A stretch of 64,000 bases of DNA, taken from Desulfonatronovibrio hydrogenovorans DSM 9292. GTDB lineage: Bacteria > Desulfobacterota > Desulfovibrionia > Desulfovibrionales > Desulfonatronovibrionaceae. Position numbers and translations under genes: made by a program. The stretch covers positions 1 to 64,000 of the forward strand of contig NZ_JMKT01000009.1 in assembly GCF_000686525.1 (NCBI RefSeq), in the 5' to 3' direction. Below the pieces are notes generated by a model that had not been told where the DNA came from, did no database searches, and saw only the letters and a program-made list of their open reading frames with translations. This document shows positions 44,144 to 52,097 of the stretch, in pieces; position 1 is the first letter of the stretch, and every line of letters begins with the position of its first letter.

Positions 44144-44841
44144 TTCGTTTGATTTTGGCTGAGCATTGACAAATCTTTTGAACTTTTCCGAATCATCCAT
44201 CAGGCCGTTTGCGACCATATCCTCACCCCATTGCACAAGAGCTTTCTTCATCCAGCGCATGTCCCCTTTCCAAACAGGCCCAACGTGCTTTTTCCAAAGT
44301 TCAACCTCCAGCTCTGTAAACTGTCGAGAAGGTGAAAGCAGCTCCGCGGTTGATACAAGATACATTGCAAGGCTTTCGTCAATGACCTCCGCTGGAATAG
44401 ACCAGTGCGCTTCACCAAGGCAATCAGTATAGAATCCAATTTGTTTAATGCGATCCAGCAGTGCTGGGTGGTCTGATTTAGGGTCAACGACTTGGCGAAG
44501 CTCCTCCAAATTGGAAGCACCGGAAGCTGCAAGCTGCGGCAGAATCCAATGTGTGTTTTTGGACCGATGAGAGCGATACCGCTTCCAGGCGTCTTTGAGA
44601 TCCTCCTGATTGCGAGCGAGTGCGAGTTCTCGAAGAATAGAAACCTTCCCGGCCTCTTCAATTGCAAGAGCTGCGAGGGAGGCCCCGGAGGCAAGACCTC
44701 CTGAGTCCACTAGAATCCTAGCGTCATTGGCCAATCGGCGCGCATTCATTGCCGCCGCATTCATTCCAGCTACGATCCGGCTTGTCTCTAGTGGTCCCTT
44801 GTATTGCTTTAGGTCAGTAGACATATGTACCCAAGGCTAAC
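44065..44841 (-). mobile_element. Complete integron gene cassette carrying AbiV, without an integrase nearby
   Basis: The upstream boundary is GTTAGCC at 44841-44835, and the downstream boundary is the attC core GTT at 44065, giving a cassette of about 776 bp. Excision would rejoin ...ACATTG with TTATCC..., leaving a G|TT secondary-type site. No other attC and no intI gene is seen in the window, so it is either a stray cassette inserted at a secondary site or a leftover of a larger array. Confidence 0.75.
44138..44824 (-). CDS. AbiV-family abortive infection protein
   Basis: 228 aa. The N-terminal half matches the HEPN-like AbiV family: AMNARRLANDARILVDSGG, then SLAALAIEEAGKVSILREL. A HEPN-type R-x4-H motif is visible at R87-SKNT-H92, the pattern of metal-independent RNases. 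The C-terminal half carries helices ending WMKKALVQWGEDM. In Lactococcus AbiV stops phage by blocking translation late in infection. It lies in an integron cassette, a common carrier of defence genes, next to a large Mu-like prophage. Confidence 0.8.
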   Translation of the reverse strand: MSTDLKQYKGPLETSRIVAGMNAAAMNARRLANDARILVDSGGLASGASLAALAIEEAGKVSILRELALARNQEDLKDAWKRYRSHRSKNTHWILPQLAASGASNLEELRQVVDPKSDHPALLDRIKQIGFYTDCLGEAHWSIPAEVIDESLAMYLVSTAELLSPSRQFTELEVELWKKHVGPVWKGDMRWMKKALVQWGEDMVANGLMDDSEKFKRFVNAQPKSNEA

Positions 44842-44847
44842 AATGTT

Positions 44848-44853
44848 ATTATA
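44848..44853 (-). promoter_or_regulatory. Perfect -10 box directly upstream of the AbiV cassette
   Basis: TATAAT on the minus strand, 6 bp outside the cassette boundary, so transcription would begin about at the junction. The -35 is poor (AAGAGT at 17-bp spacing, after a T8 run). If active, a host promoter drives the cassette gene. Confidence 0.4.
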
Positions 44854-45199
44854 CGGAATTCAAAAAAAATACTCTTACATGTTTTTCCAAAAATTACTTA
44901 ACAATTTCATACTATTTTTCTAAACTCAGTATCTGTCGAAAATCATATTTTTCAATACATTATAATGCCTAATCAATTTATCTCCTAGGGCCCAGGTCAG
45001 CTTTATGCTTAATGTCCAGGTCAGTTTTGTACAGCATTCATTTGCTCATCATGTTCTGTGGAACATAAAGCCAACCTCGGAGAAAAACCAAGGATGCAAC
45101 TGTGATCATTTTTTAGGGTTAAAGTAAGGTCTTGAAAGACAGATGCCGTCTGAATCGTTACTAAGCATATCTGTAAGCCATTATCAAGTCAGTACTGGC
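44854..45199. other. About 350-bp AT-rich intergenic region
   Basis: Two direct repeats of CCAGGTCAGYTTT lie at 44995-45007 and 45019-45031. Otherwise AT-rich with no open frame of interest; probably decayed mobile DNA. Confidence 0.35.
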
Positions 45200-45370
45200 T
45201 CAGGGAAACTGAAAAATCACCCTGTGGTGTGCAAGACTACGGGCATGCTCTGAGAGAAATTTAAGCCCGTCTGAATAATCAATTTTTCTTCTGTATTTTA
45301 CAATGTCTGACTGCAGCTTCAGAGCGTCAGGGTCTGAGTATGTCAATGACAGAACTGACAGCCGGTCTTT
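45200..45370 (-). pseudogene. C-terminal remnant of an unknown protein
   Basis: Leftward, a 57-codon frame runs to a TGA at 45200 and reads like genuine protein (LSVLSLTYSDPDALKLQSDI, then YRRKIDYSDGLKFLSEHARS). It has no start codon context and its upstream edge is the border of the displaced Cys-rich gene fragment at 45371, so it is a truncated 3' end. The parent family is not recognised. Confidence 0.35.
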
Positions 45371-45457
45371 GTCACGCCCGGCTGAGGGCCGCCGGCCTTC
45401 CAGTGCGGGCAGTCAAAGTCCCACATGTCCTGCATGAGGCAATCGTTTCTGGTCATC
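45371..45457 (-). pseudogene. Displaced copy of the 3' end of Cys-rich gene A
   Basis: 87 bp aligned to 42821-42907 with 4 mismatches. It encodes MTRNDCLMQDMWDFDCPHWK and the Gly/Pro tail of protein A, without the rest of the gene. Both ends of the match are abrupt. It shows a duplication or a recombination scar involving the Cys-rich locus across the integron cassette. Confidence 0.8.
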
Positions 45458-45524
45458 GATCGGGTCGAACCTAACCATCATACTCAAATATCAGGATAAA
45501 TTTCCCAAATTAGCCTGTTTTCAG

Positions 45525-46291
45525 TCACGCGCTTCGCGTGATTAGAAGCCCCTTTTTACCATCAAAAACATCATTGTAAGCCGACAATGGTTCTTTCAAA
45601 GCATATAATCCAGCCTTGCCTACTTCATGAACCTTGCGGCCACAAGCTCTTCCGCCAAGCATCTCCTTGACCTTTTCTACAAAATCCTTGCAGCCCACAG
45701 CAACACTTTCAGTCCAACCGGCTTGTCTGGGAGTGCGCTCATCCACTGCTGCCTGAACCCATCCAGAGTAAACCTTGGATAAATGATCGTCGATATCCAG
45801 TAGTCTATTCAAAAGATCCCTGCTGATAATCCGGTATCTTTGCTGTGGCTCGATTATCTCATGGTATCCGCCATGACTCCATTCTTTGGGATGTTTAACT
45901 ACTTTGTTCCTGACCATATTTAAGTCAATGTAAACCAGGAACTTTACCAGGTGCTCGTCCACATCCACTGCTGTGGCGTGATACCTGTCTTCCCAAAAAG
46001 CACCCTTCCGCTTTTTCCTTTGATTATATTCCTGGCCAGTCCTGCCAGCTATCAATTGCAAAGATCTGGGAATAAATCTTTGTCTTCATGTCCGTGCACC
46101 AACAAATGAATGTGATTTGAGGTGACAGTATAATTCAATACCTGCAGTCCATACCTCTTTTTCGCTTCGAACAACCATTTGATCCAAGCTGACCGGTCCT
46201 TGGCGAATTTCAGCAGGAATTCTTTTTTGTGGCATCTATGGGTTATATGCCAAACATGATCAGGCAATAAATATCTGCTGGCTCTGGGCAT
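45525..46291 (-). pseudogene. REP-associated tyrosine transposase (RAYT, Y1_Tnp type), frameshifted
   Basis: The 5' part, from ATG 46291, reads MPRASRYLLPDHVWHITHRC and has the HUH-like pair in SNHIHLLVHG. It stops at 46052 after DKDLFPDLCN. In the next frame the protein resumes SLQLIAGRTGQEYNQRKKRK, GAFWEDRYHATAVD and YIDLNMVRN, which should hold the catalytic Tyr, and ends at 45525. A one-base shift near 46060-46070 splits the gene, so it is probably inactive unless recoded. Such enzymes act on REP hairpins. Confidence 0.85.
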
Positions 46292-46449
46292 AATATGGTT
46301 ACACCTATATTTTTGGCCCCAAAAAAGGCATCCTAAGGCATTTTTTTGGCCCTGTAGAGACCCTTTACTCAATTAGTTAAATAGGTTGGTTAGGTCCGAC
46401 CCCATGCCCGCATGCCCGTCTTCCCATTTCCATCTCCTTGCTTATGAAT

Positions 46450-47601
46450 TCATGGTTCAGCATCTGGTTGCAGGTACTTTTTCCTGACCAGGCGCCATGC
46501 CACCACAAAAAAGGCGGTCAGAGGAATGGCCAGGATCATTCCCAGTATTCCGCCAAATGCCTTGCCCCAAAAAAGTATGGCAATAATTATGGCCAGAGGA
46601 TGAAGTCCTGTGCTTCGCCCCATTATTTTTGGAGTTAGCAGGTAGCTTTCCACAAGCTGCACAGCAACAAATATTCCCAGTACCATAAGCAGTAGCATCA
46701 GTCCCCCGCCATCCTGCATGTAAGCCAGAGGAAGAACTGTAAGCAGGCCGAGAATGCTCCCCAGATAAGGAATTATGTTCATAATTCCGATAAACAGACC
46801 GAGAAATGCCCCAAATTTGAGATTGACTGAGGAAAAACCCGCTGCCATGAGAACTCCCATGATCAGCCCGATGAGAATCTGACCCCGGAAAAAGGCAACC
46901 ATGATCCTGGCGAATTCCCGGGCAAGGAAGGCCGTGTCCTTGCGGATATTGTCTGGTATGAATGAGAGCTGTTCATCCATAATGCTGACCGGATTCTTAT
47001 CAGCCAGCAGGAAAAAAAACAGATAAACAGGAATGATTACAAGGCCGACAGCCAGTGTAATAAAGCCGCCCACAAATTCTCCAACACTGCTCAGGGCCGG
47101 CTGGGAAGCCTCATAAACATCCTGAAACTGCCCGAACATGCTCTGCACAATGCCTGAAGCACTGATTGAGTCCAGAAAATTGTCCATCCATTCAGAAAAA
47201 ACAGGAAGAAACTTTTTCAGGTAACTACCCGATTTTTCCAGTAGAACCGGCAGGTACTCCATAAAGGCCTGGGCCTGGGCTAATATCACCGGCAGTACCA
47301 TGGCCGTAACCAGCAATAAAAAAACAATAACCAGGCCGTAAAGCATGGCTATGGCCCCTATGCGTCCGGTTTTAAGTCTATGCTCAAGCCAGAGCACTGA
47401 AGGCCTTAGCAGCAGAGCCAGGATTCCGGCAATGGCCAGAGGCCAGAGTATATCTGAAAAATATGTTACAACCCAGCGCAGGCCAAGGAAGATAACAACG
47501 ATGAATGCAGCAATAAGAGCAAATGCCGTAATCATCAGGGCATAGCTAATCACCTTGCGCTGAAAGGAATTGAGAATTGATGGATCTTCCTGTTTTGTCA
47601 T
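46450..47601 (-). CDS. AI-2E family transporter (YdiK/PerM-like)
   Basis: 383 aa with about eight membrane helices; the N-terminal pair (ISYALMITAFALIAAFIVVIFLG) and the conserved core PYLGSILGLLTVLPLAYMQDGGG mark the AI-2E/PerM family. Some members export autoinducer-2, others act as Na+/H+ antiporters in alkaliphiles; the role here is open. It is the last host gene before the prophage. Confidence 0.92.
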   Translation of the reverse strand: MTKQEDPSILNSFQRKVISYALMITAFALIAAFIVVIFLGLRWVVTYFSDILWPLAIAGILALLLRPSVLWLEHRLKTGRIGAIAMLYGLVIVFLLLVTAMVLPVILAQAQAFMEYLPVLLEKSGSYLKKFLPVFSEWMDNFLDSISASGIVQSMFGQFQDVYEASQPALSSVGEFVGGFITLAVGLVIIPVYLFFFLLADKNPVSIMDEQLSFIPDNIRKDTAFLAREFARIMVAFFRGQILIGLIMGVLMAAGFSSVNLKFGAFLGLFIGIMNIIPYLGSILGLLTVLPLAYMQDGGGLMLLLMVLGIFVAVQLVESYLLTPKIMGRSTGLHPLAIIIAILFWGKAFGGILGMILAIPLTAFFVVAWRLVRKKYLQPDAEP

Positions 47602-47947
47602 GACTCACTGATGCTTAAATGTAATAGTTCGTATAGAAAACAGACTTGGATTGGTAAATAAAACTGTCGCTAAAAGCAATCTTAATTGAGACTTTGCTTC
47701 AAAAGTGGGATTAAAGATGCGGCAGGGTCAAGACTACGGGCATAAGTCTTATGCTGTCCATTTTTCCCAATACTTCTGCCAGTCCGGATTTTCCAGACCA
47801 AAGGATATCTTCCCTGGTCTGTCTGGGCCTGGAAGAGCTTAGTAAGGGCAATTGAGTTTCTAGGTCAGGATTCAAGAATAGAGATTTTTTGGAAGCAGGG
47901 CAGGGACGGTCCGGGTATACCATTCAATAAATATCCCTTTCCATTTC
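47602..47947. other. 346-bp host intergenic region up to the prophage
   Basis: Holds the promoter side of the AI-2E gene and a small hairpin GCATAAG-T-CTTATGC at 47740-47754. A 15-bp word CAAGACTACGGGCAT (47729-47743) also occurs at 45232-45246. A 70-codon leftward frame (47711-47923) has no ribosome site and no recognisable product. Confidence 0.35.
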
Positions 47948-47950
47948 TGC

Positions 47951-48196
47951 ATATCCCATTTTTCTCATAATAAGTGGCAAGGCATACTGGGAAAGGCGTT
48001 TTTTTGTGTGTATGACTTAGCAGGTATTATGAGAAAAATGGGATATGGCGAAATGAAGAGGGACATTGTGGGATGAACTTAGGAGTGGGGCGGGTTTTAG
48101 AAGGTTGGAACGACATGAAAACAGGCCATCTTTAAAATGAGAAAAATGAGCAGAAATCGCCCTGGTTTTGCACGTGACTTGAGAAAAACGCTGACA
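47951..48196. repeat. Prophage left-end repeats (probable transposase-binding sites)
   Basis: The 22-mer TATTATGAGAAAAATGGGATAT occurs perfectly at 48025-48046 and inverted at 47951-47972. Related copies with the core ATGAGAAAAATG lie at 48137-48150 and, as TTGAGAAAAACG, at 48179-48190. Multiple same-core sites, the outermost starting a few bases from the element end, recall the L1-L3 sites bound by MuA, which has its own N-terminal DNA-binding domain here. Confidence 0.65.
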
Positions 48197-48231
48197 GATA
48201 TCCGGGACGCAATACCAGCGACCCGGATATC
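48197..48231 (-). terminator. Hairpin downstream of the prophage repressor
   Basis: GATATCCGGG and CCCGGATATC pair over 10 bp around a 15-nt loop. On the minus strand a TTTTTC run follows after 8 nt. It could end the repressor transcript before the phage end sites. The gap 48232-48376 holds a second small hairpin (48263-48278) and an open frame of about 40 codons with no ribosome site. Confidence 0.45.
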
Positions 48232-48376
48232 TTAACACATAATCAGCCCCCTACTGAATTAAGCAGCCGCCTGGCTGCGTGGTCTGGGTAGTCAGGCCAC
48301 GTTTAAAAACTCTACATATATAATGTTACCCACCCGCTTGATGATGCGGGAGCGGATCAGGGCGTGGTAGTGCAGA

Positions 48377-49057
48377 TCAATCCGAGTTCGCAGCCTTGCT
48401 GCCGGACTCATCATCATCCGGATCTTGAAGCTGACGCCGGAGCTGGCTGTTCTCCTCCCTGATAGCTTGATTCTCCTGCCGTATCTCCTGGAGCATACCG
48501 AGTATATGCTCCAGGTTGTCCTGAAAATTCTCCTGCCGCTTTTGCATCTCATCAAGCTGATCCTCAAGGATCACCGACTGATAGAACGCATCGATATTGC
48601 TCTTTAGTGCCTCAGAGTAGACAGTCTCAGAACGAAGCACCGTTGATGTTTTTTCCATATACTCTGAATGTTCATGGTTGGCCTTATCTTTTTGAGGCTT
48701 TTCGTCCGTCGATTTATTGTTTTGGGATTTGCACGTCCACGCTGCAAAGTCATGCAACATATTAATGTCTTGATCGGACTGCGTCTGTGCTTCCCGTGTC
48801 TTCTTTGGACTCTGATCCGCCACGGCCTGCTCCAGGTTCGACTCAAACCCCTTACCAGTCAGCAGCCAGTCAACGGAACAGCCCAACGCTTGAGACAGAG
48901 CAATCAGATTGTCACCTTTTGGAATCTTACCACCCTCATAGTTTTGGATAGTTGTTTTAGACAGTCCGGTTTTTTGGGCTAACTTACCTTGTGTCATTCC
49001 TGCTTTTTCTCTCAGAAAAATTAGCCTGCTGGCAAACGAATCTTGGTTGCAGTTCAT
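48377..49057 (-). CDS. Mu-like prophage repressor, XRE-type HTH
   Basis: 226 aa from ATG 49057, which has AGGGG upstream. A longer reading from 49108 adds 17 residues, but has no ribosome site and covers operator-like repeats. HTH domain at about 8-65 (LREKAGMTQGKLAQKTGLSKTTIQNYEGGKI), a charged linker, then a coiled coil at about 150-215 (MQKRQENFQDNLEHILGMLQEIRQ), fit for oligomerisation. It should silence the early genes and keep lysogeny. Confidence 0.85.
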   Translation of the reverse strand: MNCNQDSFASRLIFLREKAGMTQGKLAQKTGLSKTTIQNYEGGKIPKGDNLIALSQALGCSVDWLLTGKGFESNLEQAVADQSPKKTREAQTQSDQDINMLHDFAAWTCKSQNNKSTDEKPQKDKANHEHSEYMEKTSTVLRSETVYSEALKSNIDAFYQSVILEDQLDEMQKRQENFQDNLEHILGMLQEIRQENQAIREENSQLRRQLQDPDDDESGSKAANSD

Positions 49058-49185
49058 GTCCCCTGAAATGCAACCGGAAGTGCAACCGTTTTTTTGGTAA
49101 TCTTTCATGTCGTAATTTCTTGTAATAATTAATATTAATTAAATTAAAAAGAAAAATTTGCTCAAAATCGAAATGCAACCAAGAT
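49040..49185. promoter_or_regulatory. TGCAACC operator repeats at the early control region
   Basis: TGCAACCAAGAT at 49174-49185 is repeated inverted as ATCTTGGTTGCA at 49040-49051, and the core TGCAACC recurs at 49069-49075 and 49081-49087. Three of these lie in the repressor leader, one upstream of the rightward early genes. This places repressor or Ner-like sites over both divergent promoters. Confidence 0.6.
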
Positions 49186-49191
49186 TTCTTG

Positions 49192-49286
49192 TTGACAGCT
49201 AAGAATTCTTTGTCTAGTCCTCTGACTAAAGGGACAATGGATTGTCCACATAGGACTTTTAATAAACCAAAAAAAAGAGGCCTGCA
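49192..49286 (+). promoter_or_regulatory. Probable early promoter region of the prophage
   Basis: TTGACA at 49192-49197 is a perfect -35; the best -10 in range (TAGTCC at 49215) is poor, as is common for activated or repressed phage promoters. The gene starts at 49287 with AGAGG upstream. Confidence 0.35.
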
Positions 49287-49736
49287 ATGACAAGTCTGAC
49301 CAAGAAAACCAGGCAGAGGGAGGTTCAGCTGACCATTCCTATGTCAGAAATTCCCAGCCGGAAGCGCAGAGCCGGGAGCCTGCGCCGGTGTGAGGCTGTC
49401 CAGGAGTCTATATACGACGCTCTGAAGCAGTGCGCCTTGGGCAGAGATTTTATTGCCGAAGAAATGTCCAGGCTGACCGGCGACAAGATATCGGTAAACC
49501 ACATCAACAACTGGACAGCTGAAAGCAAAAACGGCTGGAAGCTGCCCCTGGAGTATGCAGCAGCCCTGGCAGTGATCACCGGAGACGACCGGATACTGAG
49601 GGCAGCCTTGGCAGGTTCAGGGCTGCACGTGATCAACCAGGAAGAAAGGGACCTGCTGGACCTGGGCCGGATCACAGCTGACGAGATGCAGCGACGCAAG
49701 AAAAAGAGAGATATCATCAGGAGGCTGGACATATGA
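49287..49736 (+). CDS. Prophage early protein, likely DNA-binding
   Basis: 149 aa. Basic N-terminus (RKRRAGSLRRCEAVQESIYD), then a helix-turn-helix-like stretch IAEEMSRLTGDKISVNHINN and an Asp/Glu/Arg-rich tail. The layout resembles proteins at the Ner position of Mu-like phages that limit early transcription. AGAGG ribosome site. It overlaps the next gene by 4 bp. Confidence 0.6.
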   Translation: MTSLTKKTRQREVQLTIPMSEIPSRKRRAGSLRRCEAVQESIYDALKQCALGRDFIAEEMSRLTGDKISVNHINNWTAESKNGWKLPLEYAAALAVITGDDRILRAALAGSGLHVINQEERDLLDLGRITADEMQRRKKKRDIIRRLDI

Positions 49737-49930
49737 GACGGCTGGACGTGCGGATCTGGATGCTCAGAAACGATGTCAGCGTGGCCCAGGTTGCCAGGGA
49801 TCTGGATGTGTACCCATCTATTGTGTCCCGATGGCTTGACGGAAAAAAGTCTTCCAGCCGGGTTGAGAGGTGGTTCCTTGATCATGGTTGCCCGGCACGG
49901 GTTATTGAGCGCAGGGAGCAGGCCGCATGA
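49733..49930 (+). CDS. Small HTH protein (Ner/Cro-like)
   Basis: 65 aa, nearly all one HTH domain: IWMLRNDVSVAQVARDLDVYPSIVSRWLDGKK. At this position Mu has Ner, which represses the early and repressor promoters after induction. Overlaps the neighbours by 4 bp on each side, so translation is coupled through to MuA. Confidence 0.7.
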   Translation: MRRLDVRIWMLRNDVSVAQVARDLDVYPSIVSRWLDGKKSSSRVERWFLDHGCPARVIERREQAA

Positions 49931-52077
49931 AAGAGCACTACACCGCCCAGGAGCTTTCGGAGCTATTAAACATCACACGCCAAGCAGTGCAGAAAAGAGC
50001 CAAAAAGGAAGCCTGGAAAACAACTAAGGACGGACGTAAACGGCCGTATCTGGCTGAAACTCTCCCCCCGGACATAAAGAAAAAAATCACCCTGGCTCAG
50101 GTTGAACACGCTGCCAGGACTACTCCAGCCCACCCGCCAAGCGAAGTCAATCCGATGCCGGTACCGCCTCGGGATATCCAGCGCACCGGTCTGGATCGGT
50201 ACTCAGTAGTCATGGCCTGGAGAATGTATATCCAGGCAGCCGGACATGGCAAAAAGGGTGAGGCAACCCAGGCTTTTCTGCTGGCCTATCACAGCGGCCA
50301 GGAAGTGCCGGAAGTATTCCCCAGGCTGGGCAGAATCAGTGAAAAATCAATCTACCGCTGGGACAAGCAGCTCAGGGAAAACAGGGACGACTACCTTATA
50401 TTATGTACCCAGAAAGGAAAGTGGCTGCAGAATGAAGAGCCTGCCCAGGGCCAGCTGAGCAAGAAGCAGGCAGAGACATTCCTTCAGTTATGGCTGAATG
50501 CCAACAAGCCTTCCATTCGCCTGGCCTGTACTGCAGCAACGAATATCCTGAAAAAGCAGGAGGAAGAGCCTCCATCATACACCACATTTTACCGCTTTGC
50601 CACGAGGTGGAAAAAAGAAAACGCCAACATCTACACCTTGATGCGTAACGGGGAAAAGGCCCTGAAAGACAAGATCATCAGCTATATCACTCGTGATCCG
50701 GGCCTGCTTCAGGTCGGGGATGTACTGGTGGCTGACGGACACAAGCTGAACTTTCTGATCCGGCACCCCCAGACCGGCAAGCCCTGCCGGATGCAGCTGA
50801 TCATGTTTTATGACTGGGCATCACGCTGGCCTGCAGGATGGCAGCTCATGCCCACGGAAGATACAGTGGCCATCCATGCGGCCTTTCGGCATGCCTGCAT
50901 GAATCTGGGCAAATATCCCCTGGCGGTTCTGCTGGACAACGGCAAGGCATTCAAGGCCAAAATCTTCACAAAAACTGCTCCGGACCTGAGAGAGTTCCAG
51001 GGCCTGTATGCCCGGCTGGGCGTAGAGCCATACTTTGCAGCCCCATACAATGCCAGGGCTAAAGTTGTGGAACGCTTTTTCGGGACATTTAATGAGCAGT
51101 TTGAGCGTTTGGTGCCCTCATACACGGGATCATCCATCGGGGATAAGCCTGCCTGGATGCTCCGGAATGAAACCTTTCACCAGCAGCTGCACAAGGAAGA
51201 CCACCAGGATTGGGTCCCGGACATCAGAGAAGCAGCCCACATCATCAACACATATATCATGTGGTACGGGGACCAGCCCCATTCCGGCATGAATGGCCGC
51301 AAGCCTGGCGATGTGTTCGTATCCGGGCGTGGTCCGGGCATTGATCCGGCAGAACTAAATTATCATTTCCTTTGGACTGAAATGAAAAAGCCCCGCAACT
51401 GCAGGATTACCCTGTGGGGCATCGACTACGAATCAGACTGCCTGCTGAGCATCGGCCACAAGATTGAAGTCAAGTATGACACTGCGGATCTGAGCCGGGT
51501 GCTTTTCTATAAAGGTGGGCGGTTCCTAGGTGAAGGCCTGCCGGTCAGGGCGCTCAGCCCATTGGCCAGGCTTTTCGGTGATAAGGTTGGAATGCAGGAA
51601 GTTAAGGCCCAGCTTAAACGTCAAAAAAATCTGATCAAAAAGACTCAGGACGGAGCCAGGGCCATCCTGGGCAAAGACAGTCAGGCAATGGTTGAGGCCC
51701 TGCCCTGGACCAGAAAAGAGGCAGTGGCCAGGCCAGAGTTGCCAGAGTTGGAACATGGCCAGCCGGTCAGGGCTATAGAGGCCGAACCCATGACCGAGGC
51801 TGAGCGCACCAGGCTGGAGAAGATCCAGGCTGAGGCAATCCAGGAGATGGAACAGGAAGAATGGGCTCCGGAACGGCCCAGATTCTTCCGGTCAGACTGG
51901 GAAAGATATGAATGGTGCCTGAGGCACAGTCTGGAATACGGCTGCAGGCTGAATCCGGAAGATCAGATATTCATGTCTGATTTCAGAAATTCACCGGAAT
52001 GGCCGGACTATGCCCAGAGGGCTGAGGATCTGGAACTGGTGCTTGGCCTGCTGCAGCAGAAAGAAGCTTCAAATTAA
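49927..52077 (+). CDS. Mu-type transposase MuA
   Basis: 716 aa. N-terminal Mu-type DNA-binding HTH (YTAQELSELLNITRQAVQKRAKKEAW) for the transposition enhancer, further end-binding helices, then the DDE catalytic core with D270 (VGDVLVADGHKL), D337 (VLLDNGKAF) and E382 (AKVVERFFGTFNEQF). These line up with D269, D336 and E392 of MuA. The C-terminal domain after about 560 should bind MuB. It cuts and joins the phage ends for integration and replicative transposition. Confidence 0.95.
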   Translation: MKEHYTAQELSELLNITRQAVQKRAKKEAWKTTKDGRKRPYLAETLPPDIKKKITLAQVEHAARTTPAHPPSEVNPMPVPPRDIQRTGLDRYSVVMAWRMYIQAAGHGKKGEATQAFLLAYHSGQEVPEVFPRLGRISEKSIYRWDKQLRENRDDYLILCTQKGKWLQNEEPAQGQLSKKQAETFLQLWLNANKPSIRLACTAATNILKKQEEEPPSYTTFYRFATRWKKENANIYTLMRNGEKALKDKIISYITRDPGLLQVGDVLVADGHKLNFLIRHPQTGKPCRMQLIMFYDWASRWPAGWQLMPTEDTVAIHAAFRHACMNLGKYPLAVLLDNGKAFKAKIFTKTAPDLREFQGLYARLGVEPYFAAPYNARAKVVERFFGTFNEQFERLVPSYTGSSIGDKPAWMLRNETFHQQLHKEDHQDWVPDIREAAHIINTYIMWYGDQPHSGMNGRKPGDVFVSGRGPGIDPAELNYHFLWTEMKKPRNCRITLWGIDYESDCLLSIGHKIEVKYDTADLSRVLFYKGGRFLGEGLPVRALSPLARLFGDKVGMQEVKAQLKRQKNLIKKTQDGARAILGKDSQAMVEALPWTRKEAVARPELPELEHGQPVRAIEAEPMTEAERTRLEKIQAEAIQEMEQEEWAPERPRFFRSDWERYEWCLRHSLEYGCRLNPEDQIFMSDFRNSPEWPDYAQRAEDLELVLGLLQQKEASN

Positions 52078-52097
52078 CAATATATAAGGAGGAAAAA

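Noticed and set aside
47711-47923. Leftward 70-codon frame before the prophage
   Set aside because: No ribosome site and no recognisable protein; overlaps a likely promoter region.
47951-48046. The 22-bp inverted repeat as a CRISPR or simple terminator
   Set aside because: Only two perfect copies in inverted orientation plus two diverged cores; no spacers, and the arms are 52 bp apart, so phage-end sites fit better.
48292-48417. Possible 40-codon gene overlapping the end of the repressor
   Set aside because: It has an ATG but no ribosome site, and the overlap with the repressor is long; a short excisionase-like look is too weak to call.
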